A stretch of 64,000 nt of DNA from the NCBI GenBank assembly GCA_963693305.1, contig OY855913.1:25305114-25369113 (forward strand). Reading direction: 5' to 3'. The notes below the pieces were generated by a model that was given only the letters and a program-made list of their open reading frames with translations, had not been told where the DNA came from and ran no database searches. Origin of the DNA: Meandrina meandrites (taxonomy: Eukaryota; Cnidaria; Anthozoa; Scleractinia; Meandrinidae). Positions 12,801-39,629 of this stretch are shown here, piece by piece. The position numbers were made by a program, and so were the translations under genes. Position 1 is the stretch's first letter. Each line of letters starts with the position of its first letter.

Positions 12801-13615
12801 TATGGACTTCTGTCACCAATTGAAATTATTTCGGGAGCGCCCGTTATAGAGGCGAGTTTTCCTGCAATTCTAAGTGTTTGTTTGAGCGAGTTCGAGTGTT
12901 GTTTCTCCGTACTTCTGCGCGAATGGTCGTTATTTTTCTCTCAGTATTGGGTAAAGCGCGGAAAATTAACGAGGGACGAATGGCGCGCGCGGATCACGCG
13001 AATGACTTCCTCCTCGCCCACGATGCTCGCGACCACTCGCGCGCTAATTTTGCGTTCAAGGCTCAGCCGGGACGCTCAGTTTCTGAAAAAGTAAGAGCAA
13101 AGCAGCTAGCTCTGTTGGTTTATAACGAGGAGCATAACTGATTAGCTGGGATTAAAGGTACATTTTGGGACTGTGAAGAAGTCAGTGAAATGTGAAATAA
13201 TTATAACGCGAATTAGCTCATAGTGTTGTCAGTCGAAGATGAGTAAGAATTGAAAGGCGATTAAAACAACAGGTTAAAGCAGGTGGGAGTGTTTTCCGCG
13301 TAAACTAAGAGAAGACGAAATGGTAAATTATCACTTATTGGTTCTGCCTAAACAAAATTAAACTAGAACATAATTTAAGTGGAATATGTGTCGTGACACT
13401 TAGGAGCAGGGTCCAGAAAGTGACTTTTCGCAGTCTATATTGAATTAGCCTGCGAACTGTTAGTAATTCGCTCCGAGACTGTGTGAAATCCTACAAAATT
13501 ACATCTGTTTGACTCCACTTTTTCTTTGCAGGCTTATCTCGAAAACCGGCTCTATGATGTTGTAAAGGACATTGGAACTGTTCGGGATCAACTCAGGAAG
13601 CAAAATTTACATTGA
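812..13615 (+). CDS. Coiled-coil protein, MPHOSPH9-like (3' 14 exons; 5' end outside window)
   Basis: Exons joined by phase: 812-1408, 1592-1640, 1911-2072, 3036-3089, 3279-3326, 4167-4231, 4568-4642, 6334-6609, 7429-7563, 7948-8201, 9190-9236, 9387-9479, 10254-10316, 13532-13615 (TGA). All have GT-AG borders and together give 666 residues. The first exon starts mid-codon, so the N-terminus is upstream of the window. The first ~340 residues are a Glu/Lys/Leu/Gln-rich coiled coil (LEAANRKLEARCNVLEQ and similar). A low-complexity Ser/Arg-rich middle follows (AKSSSPASQARRKS), then a second short coiled coil, KFSVLTEERKRLESTLSRIP, and the C-terminus LENRLYDVVKDIGTVRDQL. That tail matches my memory of the end of M-phase phosphoprotein 9, a centrosome/centriole protein; this is recognition by eye. 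Any other centrosomal coiled-coil protein remains possible. The exon structure is much firmer than the name. Confidence 0.62.
2106..2301. repeat. Snap-back element, ATATCCATACC family, copy 2
   Basis: GTTCCCGAAAATATCCATAC at the left pairs with GTATGGATATTTCCTGGAAC at the right; the interior holds a G-run. Intronic in the coiled-coil gene. Confidence 0.6.
4003..4058 (+). repeat. 5' half of a tRNA-like sequence
   Basis: GGCTTCATAGCTTAGTTGGT then AGAGCATCGCACC looks like the acceptor, D-arm and anticodon side of a tRNA. No T-arm follows, so it is a truncated pseudo-tRNA or SINE fragment in an intron of the coiled-coil gene. Confidence 0.3.
4715..4822 (+). mobile_element. SINE tail fragment
   Basis: Contains GGAGTAGAAATACTCCTTG, ATGCTACGGAAACTGGGATA and CCTGATGGGCCACTAGGCTC, matching the tail of the SINE family in plus orientation. 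It lies about 100 bases before the head fragment at 4915, so the two are separate or rearranged. Confidence 0.5.
4915..4990 (+). mobile_element. SINE head fragment
   Basis: GGGAGGCGCGGTGGCCTAAT, a decayed B box (GGGCATCGAGCCC) and CTGGCTAGGG match the tRNA-related head of the SINE at 9526-9811, here in plus orientation and without the body. Confidence 0.5.
6763..6885. repeat. Two abutting TAGCCTGCG hairpins
   Basis: TAGCCTGCGT...ACGCAGGCTA (6763-6811) abuts TAGCCTACGTGCAGACGTCT...GGAGACATCTGCACGCAGGC (6809-6885). Same terminal motif as 36535-36597 and 46174-46284. Confidence 0.55.
8572..8982. repeat. Degenerate ~30-base minisatellite with GCGCGGGAAAA core
   Basis: About 13 units of the type GTGCCAAGCGCGGGAAAATA followed by TGTTACTA, varying in length and sequence, lie in the intron 8202-9189. 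The core reads TTTTCCCGCGC on the other strand, an E2F-like sequence. A single related unit lies at 10045-10060 and a second array at 50322-50490. Confidence 0.75.
9526..9811 (-). mobile_element. Near-full-length tRNA-derived SINE
   Basis: On the minus strand the element starts GGGAGGCGAGGTGGCCTGAT (A-box-like) and has a B box CCGGGTTCGAGCCC about 50 bases on. It continues through a conserved body (ACCCAGGTGTATAAATGGG) to a tail CCTGATGGGCCACTTGGCTC. Related pieces occur at 4915-4990, 4715-4822, 190-312, 47068-47290 and 51791-51880. It sits in an intron of the coiled-coil gene, antisense to it. Confidence 0.7.
11465..11522. repeat. Short hairpin
   Basis: GACTGTTCACAGCCTCTC is followed after a short loop by GAGGGGCTGTGAACAGTC. 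Intronic; could be a tiny foldback element. Confidence 0.5.
11715..11925. repeat. Degenerate CGTGAAxCGTGA repeats ending in a long C-run
   Basis: Several units of roughly 35-45 bases carry CGTGAATCGTGAT, CGTGAACCGCGAT, CGCGAAGCGTGAA and CGTGAAACGTGAT, separated by T-rich stretches. A run of about 24 C follows (11925-11948). Intronic, no coding sense. Confidence 0.6.
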
Positions 13616-13856
13616 GAAATCGACCATCGCAGCTTCACCTCGCCAATGCTTGGATGGTTTCTCCGCTGTGCAATTTAAAAGACGATTCTTTCAACATACA
13701 GATGAAAGAACACTGTTCCTTATTTATTTTTCATTTATTTATTTATTTATTTTTTTGGAGCAATGTTTTGTATTCAGAACTTTGAAGATAATTTAATCCT
13801 TGTTTATCTCGAACAGAGCATAAAGTTGTTGAACAGCATTTTATTTTTTCTGTTTA

Positions 13857-13862
13857 ATTAAA
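13857..13862 (+). promoter_or_regulatory. Candidate polyadenylation signal ATTAAA for the coiled-coil gene
   Basis: ATTAAA lies about 240 bases after the stop codon at 13613-13615, in T-rich sequence suited to a 3' UTR. It is a common variant signal; use of this site is inferred. Confidence 0.3.
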
Positions 13863-16000
13863 AACTATTTTGATTTTTAATGTATTCATTTTGTTTACTC
13901 AATATGAACTTGGACAAAAATTCCTACCCTAGAGATTTGGAGAATGAGTTTGTAGAAGAAAAAGAGTAAAGCTACAAATGAATGAAAATGAACTCAATTG
14001 CGGTTGCCTGGCTTATACCATAATTTTCCCGCACAATCATTTCAGTTGTGTGTGAGGCGAGTACTAACCAAACGTTACTAACCTTCAAACGTCTTGCACT
14101 GGTTTATATTTTACCATTAAGGCTACCCGAGGATTTTTCTCGCGTGCGGTCGAGTGGCACCCAAATTATTGTTAAATACTGCTAAATGAAAAAAAAAAAC
14201 CACTCCTTTTGAGGCCAACAGTATCACAGATAACAATTCGACTGCCGTGTTGTGAGCAAGACAAACCGCCAAACAGTATGCATGTAGTTTGCTGGCCAGC
14301 TTGTGTTGAAAACGCGAGGTTATTGTGTAATTGTGTTATTGAAATACGAAGAAATTGATTTCCAGTTTACGTTTTCGGCTCCTTTGCCGGACAATAACAA
14401 CAATTGTTTCGGCTTTGTTTTGCGAGTCATTGTAGTACTGTTTGTTGTCTTTGTTATAGGCCGGCGTTGTTTAATGTGTCGACAAAAACCAAATTTTGAT
14501 TGCGTGGCCAACAAAACAGGTATCTAGCCTGAAAAACAGCTGCCGCTTAAACAAAAAAGCCAGGAAAGTGTCGGTAAATTCGCGTTGTAGACCACGTGTT
14601 TCAACAATGAAAATTTCAGTAAGAAACTAAAGCGGTCGAGCTTACAGTTTTATTGCAAATTCGCCCGTACTTTCTCGGTAATTTTGGATAACATCGGTTT
14701 TAATAGCTGGTAAAGTCATAACTGACATGTTATTTTCGGCGATAACTACCCGTTAACTTGCAGACCAAAATAAATCTGGTCACAGATCTTTTGAGTAAAT
14801 CATGTTTAATAAGTCGCGGGTCTAAGGGACGAGGCCTTCCAAGGGGTTTTGGCGACACGCGACATCGCTGCAAAATTGCTAAAAATGTAGCGACAAAGTT
14901 TTGTTTTTGAGAATTTATTTCACGTTTCACTTTGACACGGCGGAGGCCATGCATTCAAACTACTCTGAAACAACAGGAGGAGCTGCGGTTGCGCATGCGC
15001 AGTTGCGATCACTTTTCGCACGAGAGAAATGGATGTTTACCTTTTTATGGCCGTAGTTTAACCTCTTTATACCAGCTTCTGAGCTATGTCACTTTGTATA
15101 GAGGACGGTACACTAGACTTTATCAAACCTATGGCTAGTAGACGTATTGTATTGAGGTTAAACGATGGCAAACTGCGTTGAAGTGCTCTGAGGAGAAAAG
15201 GGTTTTGGTCAATATGGCGGCCGCTGCCATCAAGTAGGCAGTTGTTCCCTACCACGCTATAAGGCCTAAGGGGCATGCTTTCGCTTACACACGCCAAAAG
15301 GTGAGTAACTATGCTTTGAATATTGTTTCATTGGTCGAACTATGCACATCAATTACACGAACTCGTGGATAATTTTGTCTTTGAAAACCCTCCATCGCCG
15401 TAAACCTCGGAATACGGAAACACTTCTGCTTGTCTAACTCAAAATCTACACGCATATCCAACGAAAAATGGGCAGGAATTTTTCAAGAAAAGAATGTTTG
15501 TATCGGATATTGTCCAAAGAAAATAAGTAAAATTCGGGTTCATGTTAAAATGCTTTAGATCTCTCCATGCCCTTTTACTCCAAGGCAAGTTCACTGATCT
15601 TGACATCCGTCTCACCTGCCTTGGACTTGCTGTACAATGGTTGATTTTAATGTTCATTCTGTGCACTAGGTATAAACATTTCAAGTAAACAACAATCGCT
15701 GGCATCGAGTGATATTTAAAGATCAGGCTTAGACAAGCTAATTGTGACATATTTATTGACATTCCTGATGATAATTTTCCTTCATTATGCAACATTCACA
15801 CATATATCCAATAAGATTCCTTGGAAGACTTTGAGTGCTATATGTATTATTTATATTTTTGCTGCTTTGATCACTGACAAAAATCGAGATTATTGTCAAA
15901 ATTGGAGCAATACCCTGTTTTCAGAGTCAAATGTATAAACATATTTCCCCCACTTCACATTTGGTGCATTTGCATACAAAATTACTTCTTGATAAATTAA
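13863..16000. other. Intergenic stretch, no gene supported
   Basis: Only short unlinked open frames, without phase-compatible splice partners. A possible small plus-strand exon ends at a GTGAGT donor at 15301 but nothing joins to it. Confidence 0.4.
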
Positions 16001-17613
16001 TTAATTATCCAAAAGAGTTAGGAGGGTTTCATACTCTATATCCTTAAAGGCAATAAATTTCTCTCTAACAGAGTCTCTGATATAGAGCCATCCACCATAG
16101 ACTACCTCCAAAATTAGGCTTATACGCCAAGGCTTGGGGTTCTTAGCAAGTTTGCTCTTTGGAAATAGTTTAGTGTAGATGATTTCAAAAAAGTCTCTAA
16201 ATTCGTCGAATAGTGTTTCCTGGCCATTGAGTGAAATGTGGAGAGGTCCAATGCATGGCATTAAAGAAAGAATAGCAGGTTGATCAGAGTTGACAGTTCC
16301 ATTCTCTTTTTCAGGTCCAGAGGGATATGACAGAGTGTAGCTGTGGTCTGAGTGAGCTGTCGCAGAAGAGGACTGTGGTTGAGATTGTGATGCAGAGGAT
16401 GCTTCAGCATGTTTGTAGTATTTTTAAAGGGTTTCATAGATGATATGTCTGGAGTAGAATTGTGCAGGCCAGTCACCAGGTTGAGAACGAAGGAAGTGCT
16501 TTAGATATTCTAAAAGATTTGTACTGAGCACAATGTCAAATGCAGCATCAAAGTCATCATTGCTCTTAAGATTTAACTCTACAAAATCCACCAAGTGGAC
16601 ATCCTGCATTTGACGCATGGTTCTGACGGAGTCATGTTGGCAGTATTGATGTGATGACAAGCGATGCCTTTCAAGCTCTGGGTTGAAAAAGCAGTTCCGG
16701 ATCCAACTAGGCATCATAGAAGAGTAAGATTGAGAAAGTTTGTACATTGCTGCAGGGCCGAGACAGAGTTTACAACAGCTGGAATATCCAAAGCTTTGAG
16801 AGAGTGGTAGTTAGTTGCAGGACAGGCCGGTATGGCAAGGATGTTCCTAAATAACTTAACAAGAATGGTACACGTAGATTTGGGATTACAAGATTGACTA
16901 GTAGTCGGCCTTCTAATATTGTGGATAGCGGTGTAATCATCGATAATAAGTACAATTTGGTATTTCTTAGCAATCGCTTCTGTGACAAGATCATTAAGTC
17001 TCTTTGCAGTTCCTTGAGCTACTTCATTGTAGATGGGCGGTAAGAGGGTGTGGCCATCTGGGGCACAGAGTACCTCTCCAAAACGTGTGTCTTCGACACG
17101 CCACTTTAGCTGTTCAAATGCCGTTGTGGGGTGATTATCGGTTTGCGTAGAGACAGTAGAGAGAGTTTGTTGGGGTGCTGGTCTTACAGGTGGAGCCCGT
17201 CAACTGTCAATAAAAAAATGTATATTTTTTTTCCCCAGGGATACTTTGCAGTAGTACCTAAATGTCTGTTTTACCAAATGCTTCATTGTAACGGTTTTTT
17301 TAAATAAATATGAGTACTTACGTGTTCAAATGTTTCTCCAGTCTTCCTATGTTTACTTATCGCAGCCCTGCACGTGCTGCATATCCGGCTGTCTTCATCC
17401 ACGACCAAGTTTGATCCAAAGCATTGCTTTATGTCGGCTAGAAAACTGTGCGCCGGCCGAGTTTGCACGCGAGGCTTTGATTTGAAGCGTTTTTTTGCAT
17501 ATAGCGCATATCACTGCAGCATTTTTTCCGCTCTGGACAAGTTTGAGCGCAAGGAGACAAGCAATGAACAGAAGCAGTGATGTCGACATGTTCATTCCGC
17601 GGTTGTCACGCAC
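16001..17613 (-). pseudogene. Decayed multi-exon gene, probably transposon-derived, family not recognised
   Basis: Read on the minus strand. A 5' part (17613 to about 17320) carries a CxxC pair (VICAICKK) and, in another frame, a second pair (RICSTCRAA), like a small zinc-binding module. The switch falls in a run of seven A (T7 at 17490-17496 on the plus strand). After a gap or intron, a long frame from about 17190 to 16770 contains QIVLIIDDYTAIHNIRRP. The frame then shifts near 16770 into SYSSMMPSWIRNCFFNPELE and continues to 16001, broken by one in-frame TAA at 16424-16426. Past it comes a Ser/Gln-rich linker, then PCIGPLHISLNGQETL and KPWRISLILEVVYGGWLYIR. Two frameshifts and a stop indicate a dead copy. 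Paired acidic residues and decay suggest a mobile-element protein, but I cannot name the family. Confidence 0.55.
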
Positions 17614-17996
17614 TTGTCACGCAACGTTCGTTCTGGCGGTAATTGATTCATGCGGCAGCGATCCACGGTCTGCGATCTGCGGTCAGCGCATGGCAACAAC
17701 AGAATCTCCTCCTGTTCTCTGAAACATGTTTATGACCTGATGACGTGTTTACAGTTTAACGCGAAAAAGTAGCTCGACAAGATTACGCATCCGAACTGAA
17801 CAGAACGCAAATCTCCCAATATCTCAACTTCAATCTTATTTTCATGTCTCATGACCTCTATCGCTATTATGGGTATATTTTATAATTTAACGCCAACAAA
17901 AGTAATGGCTTTTTGACCCCACCCGATCAGATCACGATCACACATCAAATGCTGCGAGTTTTTCGACCACGTGAAATGACAGAACGCGTCCTACGA

Positions 17997-18010
17997 ATTG
18001 GCGGGAAAAT
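17997..18010 (+). promoter_or_regulatory. Candidate E2F-type site upstream of the Piwi gene
   Basis: ATTGGCGGGAAAAT matches the general E2F consensus TTSSCGCSAAA-like pattern. It lies about 1.3 kb upstream of the Piwi ATG and 30 bases after an E-box-like CACGTG (17969-17974). Function is inferred; the same core occurs in a minisatellite elsewhere in the window, so it may be repeat-derived. Confidence 0.2.
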
Positions 18011-18379
18011 TGTCACGCCCTGTCAGTCGATCAGTGAATCTGACCCTTGAAAGGGTTTCGATGGATTTTATGTTTTGGGGATTTTGAAATGCCTAAGCAA
18101 GCAATGTCGACTTTCTCCTGTTTTCAAGAGAAACATCTCTTTTGTTAAAGCCTTGTAGTTCGTGTTTACATACAATTAACAAAGAGCTTTTGTTTATTGA
18201 AAACTCGAGATAACAATCATCTCGCAGATCAAAAACTGAATAGCGCACCAATCATCTTGACCGTAAACGTTTGACATTTCCATGTTTGACTGTCATGGCA
18301 CTTTGATGAGAAACACAAACGATCTCCAAACTTCCCTGCAAGCTCCTACAGTTGCACAAATAAGAATTTACAGATTACT

Positions 18380-18614
18380 TTGGCAAGACCTTCAAGTTCC
18401 GTGGTTAAATGTTTGAAACGGAGGCAAACTCTAAAAGATCACGCAAATGGTGGCAGCCATTGCGTGAAAGGTGTCACAAAATTTCCCGGATCTTCGGGTT
18501 ACCGTACAACCAATCATGATCGAAATTTGATACCACGTGATCAACCGCATGAGCTGTGTTGTCGATGTCAACTTGCATCGTGCACTTGGATTGAATGGAA
18601 GAAGACTAACGAAG
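18380..18614 (+). other. Possible 5' UTR exon of the Piwi gene (left border unknown)
   Basis: A strong donor (GAAG followed by GTGAGT) at 18615 precedes a pyrimidine-rich acceptor ending at 19318, just 21 bases before the Piwi ATG. A spliced leader exon ending at 18614 would explain both. No transcription start can be read, so the left coordinate is arbitrary. Confidence 0.3.
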
Positions 18615-19339
18615 GTGAGTAGAGCAAGTTTTACGGCTTTTAAGTTCGTAAAATGAGGCAGTTTTGATAAAGACTTCGAGCTAAACTTACAACGAAAAGA
18701 TAAGTAGATGTTCTGGTAGTTTTCTTAACAGAAGATTTTGTCTACTCGCCCGAAATTTTAAGTTACAGTAGTGTAGTTTCTCAGCCTCATGGCCGAACCT
18801 CGGTGAAATGGTGACTCGTATGTTTGATTCAGGGATTTCCAGTTTTGCATTTAACGTTCTTTTTGGCGTTCAAAACAGCTACTTAAGCTTGGAGTGAATT
18901 AGAAACTTTTCGGTGTTCATCTAGTCCGCTCGCTGTACCTCCTGCTAAGAGTCATTGTCAAATGCTTAGAGCAATTGAAATTGCTTCGTGTACCCGCCAT
19001 AACTAATCCGTCACGTATTTGTGTCGCTCGTTTCAATGAAGCAGAACATCTTATGATCTGTCACCTACGTGCTCTTCATTCCTAGTCACGAAACCAAACA
19101 TTGGAACTTACTGTGGCCAAAATTCGTTCGTTTGGAAGTCTTATTTTTGGCTCCTTGTTGAAATTGTCGTTCGTTGATGACAAACGTGACGGTGTTTATT
19201 CAGGCTAAACCAGGCATTGTTGCTTCTAATTTGCCTTATAATCTACCGACATACAGTTAACTGTGATATTACTTCTAAGGAGTCGATCTTGTAAGCATAT
19301 TTCCTTCTTCTTTTTTAGCTTTAAGAGGGTTGAAACAAA

Positions 19340-34890
<15,551 letters not shown>

Positions 34891-35228
34891 AAGACTCCAC
34901 AGAAGTAGCGCATGCTAGACGTTTTATTCTGTTTCGAAAGCATTCTTCATCGAAACATTTCCTCGAAGTCCTTAAGGATAACAAGATGACAGTTCAAAAC
35001 CAATGAAGTTGGTGTTTTTGCGTTTGATTTATGTTTGACAACATTTTCAATTGTTAGAGAGAAAAAAATTAAGTTTTTATTGAATTCGGTATAATACAGA
35101 GAGTTATCCTGATTTAGTTAACTATACGCAACAATCATCAGATTTGTTTTCAGACAAGATTATATCACCCTTAGAATATTTCTATTTTTTGTAGGAAAAT
35201 TAAAGAAGGGCGTTGACGTTATTGTTGT

Positions 35229-35234
35229 ATTAAA
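35229..35234 (+). promoter_or_regulatory. Candidate polyadenylation signal ATTAAA for Piwi
   Basis: ATTAAA about 340 bases after the Piwi stop, followed by GT/T-rich sequence. Choice of site is inferred; no better AATAAA is seen nearer the stop. Confidence 0.3.
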
Positions 35235-35537
35235 TTGTTGAACGTTGATGTGTGGTTTGCATTGTTTCTCGTTCATGGTGAAATTCAGTGTACAAACCTG
35301 AAAATTTAAGTCATCGTGACTAAAAATGGATACTCCAAAATCAGAAATCTGCCGGGAGACTGAAACTCAAGCATGTGGTTGCAGGTTAGTTCTGCTCCAG
35401 TTTGCTTGCCGTTAGCTCCACTTAAGTTTGCTTGCGGTTAGCTTTCATTTCTTAGTTCGGGTAGCACAATACGCAGAAATGAGTTCCAGTTTCCCAGCGG
35501 ATATCTGATTTCGGAGGCTGATGATTCCACATCAATA

Positions 35538-35696
35538 GGCCATTTCCGAGTAACATTTTTGCCTCTCAAAACGAACCTTCGTGCGAAACCATTCATATGA
35601 AATTGAGTTTCACCTGCACCTCCACTTTCATGCAAATCCAACACATGGTTTCGCTTGAGGACTCGTTTTGAAAATGAGGCAAATTCTAACTTGGCC
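35538..35696. repeat. MITE-like hairpin, GGCCATTTCC family, copy 1
   Basis: GGCCATTTCCGAGTAACATT with TTTGCCTCTCAAAACGA is mirrored by CTCGTTTTGAAAATGAGGCA and AACTTGGCC. Same family as 56045-56179. Confidence 0.5.
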
Positions 35697-35787
35697 CCGA
35701 GGCTTGGGGAATAAACAAAGGAAATGATTTTATATTCACCCCTAGACCTTGATGACCTTTTGTTTCTATTCCCCCAAGCCTCGAAAC
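35694..35787. repeat. Hairpin abutting the previous element
   Basis: CCGAGGCTTGGGGAATAAAC is mirrored by TTTCTATTCCCCCAAGCCTC, with a loop of about 45 bases. Confidence 0.5.
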
Positions 35788-36534
35788 CAAAATAGAATTT
35801 TGTATTATCGGAATTGGCCAAATTAAGTCAAATATCAGGATTGCAATGAAACGTGTTATCTTGAAGAAAACGCATAAATTTCGCGCCATAATTGGCCTTG
35901 TGTATGATTTCAAATGCTCAAAATTCACCACCAAGCCTTGTTTCCGCGAATTATTCTTAAGGTCGCCGGTGACGCCTGGTCATTAATAAATTCATTGGGC
36001 AAAATTTTGCTTGTCCTATATCTTTTTAAACGCTTGTATCTCGGCTGTTCTGGGTACGATTGAGCTGTATTTTTCCAGAGACATAAACGATCAGAATGAT
36101 GGAAGTTTACGAATGTTGTTTTTGATTTGGTAGTTTCTTCACATTGATGTGTTGTTATATGGCTGTAATATTCGATATATTGCAGACAGAGAACAATAGG
36201 ATTTTTGGTGTTCAGTAATTATTTAATTCATTGGCCTACGAGTTGCCTCGGAATTTATATTGCGGCGAGAGATAATTTGCTCAATTTGAGACGAAGAAAT
36301 GAGAAAGGCATACCGGTATATAAAGAAACCAACGCCTAGGGAATGAAAATTCCCCGGGGGATTTCCCCCCCTAGCCTGCAGTAAGACACTACCTCTCTGA
36401 AACCTCTATTTCCATTCGCCCGCTGTAAACACTACCTCTATTGTTATTCAGGGATAGGGGCATTGTTATAGCCTGTTATGTATTGTTTTAGGAACCAATG
36501 AAATAACTCGTTCCGAGAGGTAGTGGGCGACCCC

Positions 36535-36597
36535 TAGCCTGCGTTGAAGCCGAACTAAACCCCTATACGAGGGTTTAGTTCGGCTGCAACGCAGGCT
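36535..36597. repeat. TAGCCTGCG-family hairpin
   Basis: AGCCTGCGTTGAAGCCGAAC then TAAACCC pairs with GGGTTTAGTTCGGCTGCAAC then GCAGGCT, almost perfectly. Confidence 0.6.
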
Positions 36598-36656
36598 TCC
36601 CCAACCCCCCCCCCCCCCCGCCCCCCCCCCCCCCAAAAAAAAATATATATATATTT

Positions 36657-36699
36657 AACAATTATTCCACGAGCGCGCGTTGGATATGAGATGGTAGAT

Positions 36700-36732
<33 letters not shown>

Positions 36733-36736
36733 AACG

Positions 36737-36770
<34 letters not shown>

Positions 36771-36772
36771 TT
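36657..36772. repeat. GC/AT hairpin element
   Basis: AACAATTATTCCACGAGCGC, then GCGTTGGATATGAGAT, is mirrored at the right (ATCTCATATCCAAC, GTGGAATAATTGTT) around GCGCGTAGCGC. A poly-C run (36605-36634) and (AT)n lie just to the left. Confidence 0.6.
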
Positions 36773-39590
36773 TTATTAAAAACGCCCAAAAGAATTGCAA
36801 TATTTGAGCTCCCCAGCTGTTTTCGTTGACGCGCATCGGCTACGAAATTTGTGGTGAATGGTATATGAGCTCATATACCATTGCCTGTTGGCCAATCAAA
36901 TCTCAGGAATTGCAATATACCATTGCTAGTTTTTAATAAATATCTATATACTGGAGGCTCCGCCCCAAGCTCCAACCCCTTACCCTTTTATATACCATGT
37001 TGAAATTTTTGCTCATGCATGCACTGTAATCGCACCTGAAGTAACTAGATCGAAGCATGCGCCAACATTTGTATATTTTAGTACAAGAATCAGTGCTTCG
37101 CTTCAAATTAATGACGCGATTTTATTCATTCATGAAAACCGTCTTTAAGTTTGTTCCAGGTAAAACTTTTGAGCAAAAAGTTAGATGCACTTCGCGTTGC
37201 GTTAACTGATCCTCCGCCATTTTGAGGCAAACGAATCTGCTCAGTTAAAAGGATGCAGCGAGGTTTGCTTTGACACTATTAAGCGAGAACTCCGCTTTTA
37301 TGACTGGCAAGTTCCCGACACTTCCCTTGGCAGGTTAGGCTAATCGTTTGAGCTACTGTACTAGCTTTACCAATCGTATAAAGTAGATATATAGTAAATG
37401 TTTAGTGAACACTTAAAATTCGTCTTACTTTTTTCAGAAGATCCTCCTTTGGATACAGTTACCAATTTGAAGTATGTGGGCACAGATTAGACAAGCAGGA
37501 AAGGCAATTGCTAAATTTGTTTTCTAACTTTCATTGTTGTAAAACATATATCTGTTCTTAGAACCAGTCTGGGATGAAAAAGTAATCTACAATCTTTGAC
37601 AAAATTCGTTGGTACACCAACCTCCAACCCCCCTTCCAATGTTGGATAGCGCAATGTGACTGAACTCCTTGATGTGCATTCCGTATCAGTTTGCGAGCAT
37701 AGGCAGCATTCACACGCATTCATTTTTGCATGCTACGCAACATTGGAAAGGGGGAGATACTAAATATTTTGATGTGTCAAGTGAGCAAAAAACAGTAAAT
37801 TTACCAAGGTTTTGACACTGATTCATTGTAGCCTATTTTATTTTATATTTGCGGTCTCAAGAAGAGCCTGCAAACGTAGTTTGGACGCCAAATCTCGATT
37901 TTGGAGCAAAATTGGTAGGTGTCCCCCCAGTCCATACAAAGCTCTCTTATTTTAGCGATTTTGAAAAGTGTACCATGCCTTTGCGTTTTAGCCAATAACT
38001 CTCAAATTTGGTCAACTTACTAACGTTTGGATGCTCTTTCAGATGACGGAATCCATTTTTCAATTCAATCGATTTTAAATATTCGTACCCAGTCCCCTGC
38101 TCTTTTAGAACATGACCAATTGTTCGGCCAAAATCGATCGATAAATCCTCGTAAACCAATCAGAATCCCACGAACAAGAATATTAAGATGGCCGAAAGCC
38201 AAAGTCGCACCATTGGAGTGTTAAAGTACATTTAAAAGATTGAAAATGGAAAGAAACAGTTTTAAAGAATACTTAATTCTCGCTGTGATGTCAAATGAAT
38301 TGCAGCAAGCGATGAAAACTTGTTTCGACGAACTTCATTTGACATTCGATGCGAACTGTCAGTGAAACCGAAGAAGGTAACATCTACCATGTTCTTTTCA
38401 GGTGAATACTCGACAAATATTGCAAATATCGGACTTCTTTTTGAATTGTTTCAAAACATTACCTAGAAAGCATAATTTACGGTGTCGTTGTTACGAAATG
38501 AACGCAGGCTACAGCGGACAGGCAAGCGTGGGTTTTAATAGCATGCAGATTTTTGTATAATACCTACCCAATGCGATGGCTAACCAATTTCAGTACTCAA
38601 CAAATAATTCATTGGAAATTCCTTTGACTCAAAAGCATTATACCCCGCACTTCCTAACCGTTGGTTATTTCTAGTTTTATTTTATTTACCTTTAAGCTCG
38701 CTCTCCCCATCTGACCAACGGCGTAATTTCCCGTTTTGTAATTTCCACATTTCTTTTCAATTAATAATATAAGTTACGTTTTTCTTTGTTTTTTTTTTCG
38801 CGGTTTTCTCTTCTTTCTTTCTTTTTTTTCGGTGTTATATCTTTCCTGGGGATTTTCATGTCCACCGCGATAGACACTTATTTCATTTTGTCTTTTAAAA
38901 CAGCTATCGCAACGCAAGACCCATTTACACGATGGAAAATGTTTGTCACAAACAATTGATTTGCGCTCGGACCTACCGCTTAAAAGGTAATACAAGCACG
39001 GCTAAAATCATGTCAAATTGATACGCGTTCCTGAAACCCTCACCTGGGTCTGATAACTAAATTTAAGTATACGGTATTTAATGCCCGCTGATCAGTTACA
39101 GTAACCAAAAATGTAGATACGAAACTAACATGATACAATATCGCTAGGCTTCCTGATTGTTTTGGCTGGTACATTACGCCGGCATATAAATTTGGAGCAG
39201 TTTGATTTCCTAAGTTAGTTACACAATACTCAAATTTTGGCTCAAATTTTGGATGATGAGTCAGCTCATTCCCTTTAATAATCATCGGCCATGACTTTCG
39301 AGAATAGCTAGGTTTCTGAACTTATTGTTACAGAGCTTTCGACAGCCAACTCAACTGAATGTTCCGTTTCTAATCACCTAAGTTATAAATAATTTGAAGT
39401 TCCTGGCACTGAAATTTAATAACGTAACAAAGTGAGGCAGTTTAAAAGAAAATTTTTTTTAATAGGTGATAGGATTTTTTGCAATTTGCCGCTTTCAAAA
39501 TCGCGAAACTTAATTTGTCGCAGAGATTTCGTGGAGTATAAGGTATTTAAAAAGGCTTTTCCAGGGTTGGGGAAGGTGGGAGATTGGGGT

Positions 39591-39629
39591 GGGGGGGGGG
39601 TGGGGGGGGGGTGGGAGGGGGGGGGGGGG
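39591..39629. repeat. Long G-run with scattered T and A
   Basis: A G-rich tract interrupted by single T or A, able in principle to form G-quadruplexes. Intergenic. Shorter G/C runs lie at about 2226, 4362, 11925, 34500, 36605, 42300 and 47065. Confidence 0.6.

Noticed and set aside
12762..13141. Overlapping 110- and 87-codon frames before the last coiled-coil exon
   Set aside because: Within an intron, no phase-fitting splice sites, composition resembles a repeat (GCGCGCGGATCACGCG).
38774..38995. Minus-strand 73-codon frame with several Cys and a Lys/Arg-rich tail
   Set aside because: The basic tail is a T/C-rich simple stretch; no splice partners and no recognisable domain.
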